This document shows positions 57,401 through 64,000 of a DNA stretch of 64,000 bases, piece after piece; the first letter of the stretch is position 1, and the number at the start of each line of letters is the position of its first letter. The notes below the pieces were generated by a model. The model did no database searches, was not told the origin of the DNA, and saw only the letters and a program-made list of their open reading frames with translations. The stretch is from Mucidula mucida (Eukaryota; Basidiomycota; Agaricomycetes; Agaricales; Physalacriaceae), in the NCBI GenBank assembly GCA_015501055.1, contig JADNYV010000064.1, positions 115,838 through 179,837 on the forward strand, read 5' to 3'. The position numbers were made by a program, and so were the translations under genes.

Positions 57401-60400
57401 AATCCAGACGAGGAGAAGGACGAGTACACGGCATGGTCGTTCCCATCCGCATCTGGAGCACAGCTACTGTTTCCATTCTAGAGAACAACGTTACCACATC
57501 GGTGACAGACTGCGGCGATTGTGACCTTGCATAAAACATCAGCGCAGATCAGAAGAGCACTATCACCATCATGATATCGATGTCATTGTTCGTGTAGTGC
57601 GACAGACACGAAAAGCCCAAGGGTATCATCCTCATGAAGCCGGTAATAACACGCATGATACCGCTGAGAATTCGAGCTATTGCCGACCCCGAATGACGAA
57701 CAATATGCCCTCAAACGGTAGAGATGAGTCATCGATAACATTACTATACATGATGGAGGTTAAGCCACACAGATGCATATGCATGCATGATCAGCCCAGT
57801 GGGAGGCGGAGCCACGATTCATTAGTAAGCGCATTGAGAACCTCCCTTAGATCAAGGCGCGTTGGTGCCGTCCATCCCAGTCCGGGAACATTCCGAGTAC
57901 AAGTAGCTCTGTGGCGCGACGGACACGGGGGGGGGGGGGTCCTCAAGAAACAGCAATCAATCAGCCCGCAGAGCTAAGCATCTCTACAGGAGAGCTTATT
58001 GAGATCCCAAGACTAGCTCGACTACCACGTACGGCGACCACGGAAGGCTCCCTTTCTGCAAGTCGACGCCGGAATTCGGGATGGGTTACCGGAGATCATT
58101 CGGCACCGTATCGATTAGACGCAACGCGAGTACCAGGCGAGAACCGCGCAATTGAAGTACTGTCCATTCGGGGATGGAGACATTGGGACAAGATCTGACC
58201 GAAATCAATACGGACGAAATTGCATACTTACCTCTCTCATTCCGGAGTCATCTGACGCGGTGGAGGTTCTAACCGACTCGAAGTACTTCCCGAAGTGAAG
58301 CGAAGGCGCTGTATAGTTCAAACGGAGCGGCGTGAAGTAACACGGTGGCATCCACGGTAATAATATGAAAATGCTTGATGTTATGCGTAAATGTAATGTT
58401 CACGACATGAAACGAACTTCCTCACGACATCTTTGACTGTCTTTACTTTTGGGAAGTCACCCATTGCTGTACATTGACACGGGGTGTAACACATGCGCCA
58501 CGTCGACCTGACGTTGGTGTAAAGCTGTGGAATATGTAAGCGCGATCCTGCCCGCAGAACGCGCGCGACTGTAACCTTCACAAAGCATCCGATCCCGCCC
58601 TTAGAAGTACAGTCTGGGATCAACCAGATATGCAAACGGGCCATCAGACGACCGGATTCGACTTTGCCGCGCTACGTAGGTCCGAAGCCGAGTTGATCTA
58701 TTATGACAGGTCCAGGTCGAGTGGCTAGTAAATTGACTGAAGCAACTCGGAAAAGACGAGAACTGCGTTCGCAGGGCAGAAAAGGCTAAAGAAGCTTGCA
58801 GCTGTTTAGCCTTGTTAACGTTGAACCTCATGGAAGGGGAGACTCGCCGTGATGTTTATCAGAGAAGTGCCATAATTGGGACACTGGATGATGATAACGG
58901 TGCTTTTCTGGACTGAACACTGAAGGGCGCCGGCGTCATACCGTAAGTAATAGCTAAGGAGGGCTAAGATTGGGTGATGGTTTAATGAAGGGACCGGCCT
59001 TGCAATCCGGGGTACGCCGACCCCAACCTATGCGAGAATGATCAAAACACGAAGCGGACAGCCGGTGTGTGAATGAATTCGCGTTTTTAGAAGAGCATAG
59101 AGCGTCCACTGCAACTACTGTAAATGTGACCAGCACTGCATCCAGGCTGAAAGAAAAGGATGTACCCTTTAATTGCCCGCGATGATCCACGTACAGAGTT
59201 TTTCAGCATGCATCGCGGTCCCTATGTCTTCGTTCTCCATTCAGCCGGCTGTCTGGAAAGCTGAAAGGCAACCGCAGCAAGAAGGGAAAGGGACCATAGA
59301 TCGTCCATGAACTTGTGAAATAACGCAACAGCCATTTCCTTCATCCTGGATTGCCTTCCCTTCGGCGCTTTGGAGTAAGGTATAGGTGCCAGCGCGTTGA
59401 GTGGATCGTCATGACACTTGATTGTCAAAGATATTGCAAACGGGAAGAAATATTGATTTGCAAAAGGAATGGAAGCGAAGATTTCATTAAGAGCCCAGAA
59501 CTTAAAGTGGGGGTGCATCGCGTATAGCCAATGATTGTGCGGTCAAACCTTGTTTGGGGTGGAACGAAAGAACGTGTTGTTTGCCTCTGTTGATTCCGCC
59601 TGCGCGTCATCATTCATGTAACGACCCCGGGCCGTTTACCGGAAGGTAGCTCTCTTACCACCATGTGGCAGGCACTAGTACTACGGGCAGGCCTCTTGCG
59701 AGTACACTAACGGATATCCCGATTCATATTCAATGAACCCAAATGTTCCTGGCATCTTCTGTTGTTGTTCTTGCAGCCTACCTTTGTGGCTGCTTCTAGC
59801 CCCGCGCTTGTCCGAATCTTCCCTGGGACAGTTGGACACGGTTGATATTCGGCAAGAACAAAGGCTAACGCCACTTCACATAATCTATTGCGACCGCTCC
59901 GTTCCTGTGCATCTCGTGGCCTTGTTTGTCTCCGCCTATACTGTGCATTCCTTTATTCGTCGGTGATTGCTCCGTTATGGTCGAATAATCAGATGCGGAT
60001 GCGTCACTTTCTTCACATGTTACATGTACTACGCGAGCGCCGCCATCTGCAAGGTTCGCCTCTTCCCTTGTCCACCTTGTTGTTCGGAGTTACTTACACT
60101 CTGACATGCTTTCAGATTTTGGTAAGGATTAGATCGTTCCATTCGGGCAGCAACCGATTTGGCCGACGTCCTACTACGGTAACTTGTACGGACGTCAGAA
60201 TGCATGCTGCTGTCCTGATGTGTAACATCAGTTGAAGACATTTCAAGCTCCGTCGAACTCCGGATGTGAGATTGATGTGTGATTTTCCTACGCTGCGCCG
60301 CGGACCGCGAACTCGCCGGAGTCGATATCAGAGAAGTATCAGGACGTCTTGAACTGGGACATCGCCTCCGTGGTGAGACCAAGCTCAGCTTCCAATCTCT

Positions 60401-60618
60401 CGAGCTGTGTGTACGTTACTTGTCTCGCGTGCTGATGGCTCGTTTTGCAGACTGCGGTCGATCGGATACGTGTTTTTGAGATTTTTGAACATCTTCGATG
60501 AATTGATGCTGTTGCTTCTGTTCTGGTGTACGATGGGAAGCATTTGACGTGTCAAAGGAGGCTTATATCGACATCTCTTTGGGCACCCGGTATTGAACTC
60601 GGAACTCCATCGTCAAGT
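54441..60618. other. Gene-poor stretch, possible decayed membrane-protein exons
   Basis: Several minus-strand frames have short hydrophobic parts (for example near 56,142-56,381, 56,580-56,774, 58,954-59,190 and 54,173-54,433). They cannot be joined into an intact gene. Two of them share DAVLVTF with similar surrounding DNA, which suggests related decayed exons. A 12-base G run lies at 57,928-57,939. Confidence 0.35.
54627..54648. repeat. (TA)n microsatellite
   Basis: An uninterrupted alternating T and A tract of about 22 nt, flanked by unique sequence. A simple repeat. Confidence 0.9.
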
Positions 60619-61077
60619 TCACGCGGATAATATCTCGGCGATTCCGTGGCGCTTGGAGATACTTCTACAGTCCCTGTACGGCTTCGACTGATAAATCAAG
60701 AATAGTATTATCTTTGTTGAAGGTAATCTGGACAGGTCGTTTCCCAATGGTGTAAACCGTAAGCTGTCAAGTCTTAACAATGTCTTGACAGAAGTTCTAT
60801 GATTAAACCGTCTAATTTTTTTGCATTCTATCAAGCGGACGGGTTGATGCAACAGAGTTCCGTCATTGCTTGTAAGTGGTTGAATCGGGTTTTTCGGTGG
60901 TTTACCTGCTGTAGCTAATTGTTGAAGCTTACTCATCTCTCTGCGCGCTTTTGTTTCCTTCGCCATACATTCAATGACATTGACAATGTTACTGTATTCC
61001 TTATTGTGCGTTAGCGCGGCCTCTACTGGGCACGCTGTTAGAGTCCTTCTCAAACCTGGTTGAGAACTTTGTGACAT
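60619..61077 (-). CDS. Hypothetical ORF, basic protein
   Basis: A 152-codon frame from an ATG at 61077. The N-terminus is Ser/Gln-rich (MSQSSQPGLRRTLTACPVEA), then a helical charged segment (VIECMAKETKARREMSKLQQ), a Pro-rich linker and a basic C-terminal half. No recognised domain and no introns. It may be an exon of a larger gene or a chance frame; nearby frames do not extend it. Confidence 0.3.
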   Translation of the reverse strand: MSQSSQPGLRRTLTACPVEAALTHNKEYSNIVNVIECMAKETKARREMSKLQQLATAGKPPKNPIQPLTSNDGTLLHQPVRLIECKKIRRFNHRTSVKTLLRLDSLRFTPLGNDLSRLPSTKIILFLIYQSKPYRDCRSISKRHGIAEILSA

Positions 61078-62197
61078 CAGCCACTACACTATCCTGACAC
61101 TATCTAACGTAGGAACGACGAACGATTATTGGGCGACACGTGGTTCGCATCTCAAAATGGAATCGAAGGCGAGCACGCGCTGTGTCTTGTCAGACGCGTC
61201 CATCTCGACCTCGAGCCTCTGTGTCCCTAGGCAATCCAGAGCCGCCCTTGGACTGTGCTATTCTTCTACGTTTCAGATCGACTCTGATCTACGAACTTCG
61301 GGACTGAGTCTACTTAAAGCGACCCTACGACGCTCTTTCAAGCCATGTCACAACTACTGAACTGAAGAGATGGTACACTCGGCCTGGGATTCTCATTTTC
61401 CTTTTTCGTGCGTATCTATTCGTAGCATTTGCGTGCAGAGCTGGCAGATGAAAACAGATTCACGGTGCCACAGACCGATTGGAAAGATGTCCCGGAAGCG
61501 AACTATACGCGCTGTCTATGATTCCAGATGATATCTGGCTTGTTGCCTAAGATATAGTGGCGAAGATCTTGCTCAAGGAAATGCAAGTCTTTTCTTTTCG
61601 ACAAGTACACTCGGGCTGATATGTCGATGGTGATTTGAAACCAAAGGCACAGTAAATTTCGACATCTCTTCTCATGCACCAGTCCGTTCGTTGTCTGTAC
61701 TTCCAAAGCTCTAGCAATCTTCTTATTTGCACTACACGCCGACAAGACAGAACCTGTTTAACTGGACAACCCGATACAAGCAGTATCTTCCGTATGAACT
61801 TGAACGACGACGAACAGACGAGGCATCTCGACCTCCTCAGTGACTCGGAAGTTCTGATTTGAAGCGGATGCAAACTTCCGAATCCAGGGGACTTGCGACA
61901 ACCGCTGTGGAAACTGTCAGTTCCCGTTCAAGGTATTTCCACCGTCAGTATTTCACGTTCTTTGTCCTCTGATTATTCCAAGGAACGATTTTCCCTGCCG
62001 CCAGCGCGACGAACTCGGAAGGGGGCTATGTCTGAATTCGGCGTCAGCAACATTACCTAACGATAGGGAGCCGTGGAGTCCAGAGCCACTCCCAGATTTT
62101 CCTTCCATCATCCAATACTCGTCGTCGTTAAAGTTGTCGCTGTCAGCCGCAGGTCGAATTCGACCCTTCCCACTTTCATTCAACTTGGACAGCGACC
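61078..62197. other. Intergenic, possible upstream exons of the PX gene
   Basis: A frame from about 62,060 (EPWSPEPLPDFPSIIQYSSS, then LSLSAAGRIRPFPLSFNLDS) looks like coding sequence on the plus strand. It ends in another phase than the PX exon at 62,198, so it may be a 5' exon joined by an intron that I could not place. Otherwise nothing is clear. Confidence 0.35.
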
Positions 62198-62877
62198 ATG
62201 GGTTCGACGCACAGACAGTCGGGGACGAGCTCGGAACCAGTTACCCCCACGCAGTCCACGATTCATCATCCCTTTGCCAACTCCAAAGGCCTCTTGGAAA
62301 TCATTCCCAACAAAATAGACATTGAGGAAGAGGCCAGGTTATATGATGAACTATGCCAGGTGTGTCATCTCCTCCATGGATCATGGATGTACTAAATGAA
62401 CCATGTATATTTTAGGATGACAGCGGCGTTCGTCCAGTCCAAGTATACCGGCCACGCTCACCCTCAGTGTTCTCCAGAGAGAGCTTCGGTACATCCATCT
62501 GGCTTGCCGATAACGTCGGGGAGAGCCGTACCTTTGCGCGCGACGTCCAGATAAGTGGGTGGACCAGCGTTGGAGATATGAACGGCGGCGGGGCGTATGT
62601 CGCATACGACTGTGTTATTAAAACGAAGGAGGGCACTACCATTCATGCGCACAAGCGGTATACGGCGTTCGAGGACTTGGAGGCGGAGCTAAGACGCACC
62701 CTTCCCCGGCAGCAGCAGCGTTTCATACCAGCCCTGCCACCAAAGGCGCCCTTGGCGCGATACCGTCCGGCGTTCTTGGATCGCAGGCGGATTCTCCTGC
62801 AGCATTGGCTTTCGTCGATTCTGCTTCACCCCGACCTTGGAGGGTGCAAGGCGGTTCGAGAGTGGGTGATGAATTGA
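62198..62877 (+). CDS. PX-domain protein (YPT35-like)
   Basis: Two exons, 62198-62359 and 62416-62877, with a 56-nt intron (GTGTGT...TTTTAG), joined in frame to 207 aa from the ATG at 62198. The N-terminal 95 residues are polar and probably disordered. A PX domain fills about 100-205: FARDVQISGWTSVGD, AYVAYDCVIKTKEGTTIHAH, the K-R-Y-x-x-F signature (HKRYTAFEDLEAELRRTLP) that contacts phosphoinositide, the Pro-rich loop FIPALPPKAPL, the RRRILLQHWLSSILLHPDL helix and the final VREWV. PX domains bind phosphatidylinositol-3-phosphate on endosomes and vacuoles. The short, C-terminal PX layout resembles yeast Ypt35. An extra 5' exon may exist (see the upstream entry). Confidence 0.8.
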
Positions 62878-63495
62878 GTTTGAGGCTCGCCGCTGTTTTC
62901 GTGTCCTGCTTGCCCACCGCCGTGTCCTCGTGCTCCATCTTCCCGCAGCTGTGATCTATGTATTTGCTTTACATATTCCCGTCACTTATTCCTCTTTATT
63001 TCGGTCGCTCGCTATCTGTTGGGACATACATGCTGGACTGTCTATGATGATGTATGTATCATATCATACTCAATCTATTTTCTCGTATTCCTCCGTGCCT
63101 GCAGATCAGTCTCGATGTCTATTATCGTACAAACGCAAATCCGCCGCGAGTTGATTCATTGTTAGGCGCAACGCAAAGTCTTTTTTGTCTCCGAATCGCT
63201 AATGCGAGTCGGGGATCCGCGATCGCACTCGAAATGAAGCCCGAAAAAGCGCCCGCTGCAAGGCGTATGATATTTATGCCAAGATCAGCCGGGGGGGCTG
63301 AAAAAAACTCTGCTCAAATTCTGTTATATTCGGTATCGTTCTCTGTCTCTATCTCGTCAACGACAGACGACACGCCCCCTCCGCGGCATTGTCATTGGCG
63401 CGCATACGACGCGCCCTTCGCGAATCAACCCCCCTCTCATCCGAACACCCAATAACCCCCTCGTCATTCGAAAACTCGACAATCCCTTTCAAATT
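62878..63495. other. Intergenic between PX gene and the small membrane ORF
   Basis: 3' flank of the PX gene and a likely promoter for the next ORF. No convincing frame, no repeat. Confidence 0.5.
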
Positions 63496-63723
63496 ATGTC
63501 CGCCAACACACGCGCGTGGATGGGTCTCGTCGTCGTTCTCGGGGTCATACTCCGCCGGTACGAGAACATCGAGGTGCAGAACGAGAAGGGCGGATGGGAG
63601 CCGGTGAACCACAAACCAGTCGAGGTGGAGGAGAGTCTGGACACGGACAAGAAGATCGTGAAAGAGACCTCTTTGGAGGAATGGGAGGATTTGCTAGAGT
63701 TGGGGTGGAGGATGGGGGCATAG
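63496..63723 (+). CDS. Small single-pass membrane protein (hypothetical)
   Basis: A 75-codon ATG frame without introns, preceded by an AT-rich start context. Residues 5-20 are hydrophobic (TRAWMGLVVVLGVILRRY), like a membrane anchor or signal-anchor. The rest is acidic and helical (PVEVEESLDTDKKIVKETSL, then EEWEDLLELGWRMGA), facing the other side. Small proteins of this shape are often organelle-associated, but I recognise no family. Confidence 0.5.
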   Translation: MSANTRAWMGLVVVLGVILRRYENIEVQNEKGGWEPVNHKPVEVEESLDTDKKIVKETSLEEWEDLLELGWRMGA

Positions 63724-64000
63724 ATGATTTCACTTGTAGCTTCACACGGAACTTTGGATGGTGGTCAGCTTCATGCTCCTACTTGTAGACTCGACGATGT
63801 ATATTGAGTTATTGTCTCCAATGCACATGGCCTGTGGAGATGCGGGGTGTGGGGTCTGTGGGGGAGCTTCAAATTGAGTTATAAGTTACATATGGAGAGG
63901 CGCAAATTTGCACGCGCCCTCGCTATCGCAATCGACAAGCGCGTTCTAATAGCATGTGTCTCCAATAGAAAGTAACAGAAAAGGATAGAATCCATTTGTA
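63724..64000. other. 3' flank, nothing seen
   Basis: GT-rich sequence to the end of the window, with no further feature. Confidence 0.5.

Noticed and set aside
1..64000. CRISPR arrays, prophage, IS elements, ribosomal RNA operons
   Set aside because: The window is eukaryotic; no regularly spaced repeats and no rRNA-like sequence were found.

Overview
The window looks like nuclear DNA from a mushroom-forming basidiomycete (Agaricomycetes). The evidence is many introns of about 45-60 nt with GTRNGT-like donors, short exons (down to 10-20 nt), gene families expanded in that group (F-box proteins with an N-terminal helical region, a DUF6533-type membrane protein, a lineage-typical 7-TM protein, HNH_2-like proteins), and conserved eukaryotic housekeeping genes. 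No prokaryotic or plasmid features, CRISPR arrays, rRNAs or convincing tRNAs were seen. Gene models were built by reading splice sites by eye and checking that the joined exons stay in frame.

Layout. 0-1.3 kb: one doubtful small membrane ORF. 1.6-10.2 kb: a local cluster of one gene family. It holds three direct-repeat paralogs (a broken copy at 1.6-2.8 kb, intact copies at 5.3-6.5 and 8.9-10.2 kb) and a related HNH-domain gene on the opposite strand (6.6-8.3 kb). An F-box gene (3.1-4.8 kb) lies between copies 1 and 2. 10.8-11.6 kb: a secreted, eight-cysteine, GPI-anchor-type protein. 12.1-13.5 kb: a zinc-knuckle-like gene followed by an internally deleted copy of itself. 13.7-15.0 kb: a mitochondrial FLX1/folate-type carrier. 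15.9-17.5 kb: a 13-exon 7-TM protein. 18.5-22.1 kb: the large subunit of the nuclear cap-binding complex (CBP80), with an inserted element in one intron. 22.6-23.1 kb: a GC-rich one-exon gene. 23.1-24.7 kb: an F-box gene with one frameshift. 26.3-27.6 kb: a secreted ferritin-like (Rds1-type) protein. 29.0-30.2 kb: a DUF6533-type membrane protein. 31.2-33.2 kb: a serine carboxypeptidase reading frame broken by several frameshifts. 34.4-36.0 kb: a broken, inverted duplicate of the 3.1-4.8 kb F-box gene. 36.2-37.1 kb: a disordered Ser/Pro-rich ORF. 37.4-38.1 kb: an HMG-box gene with an in-frame TGA. 40.0-40.6 kb: a short hypothetical gene.

From about 40.6 to 51.2 kb and from 52.8 to 62.2 kb I see no convincing intact gene apart from low-confidence ORFs. 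Between and after these stretches lie a PHO80/PCL-like cyclin gene (51.2-52.8 kb), a PX-domain gene (62.2-62.9 kb) and a small one-pass membrane ORF (63.5-63.7 kb).

Overall this is a mixture of conserved single-copy genes (carrier, CBP80, cyclin, PX protein) and fast-evolving accessory genes undergoing duplication and decay. No multi-gene pathway is evident. The most interesting part is the HNH-superfamily cluster, in which the tandem paralogs seem to have lost the N-terminal half and the final histidine of the HNH core, share a CACGTG promoter box, and carry a very similar basic tail.
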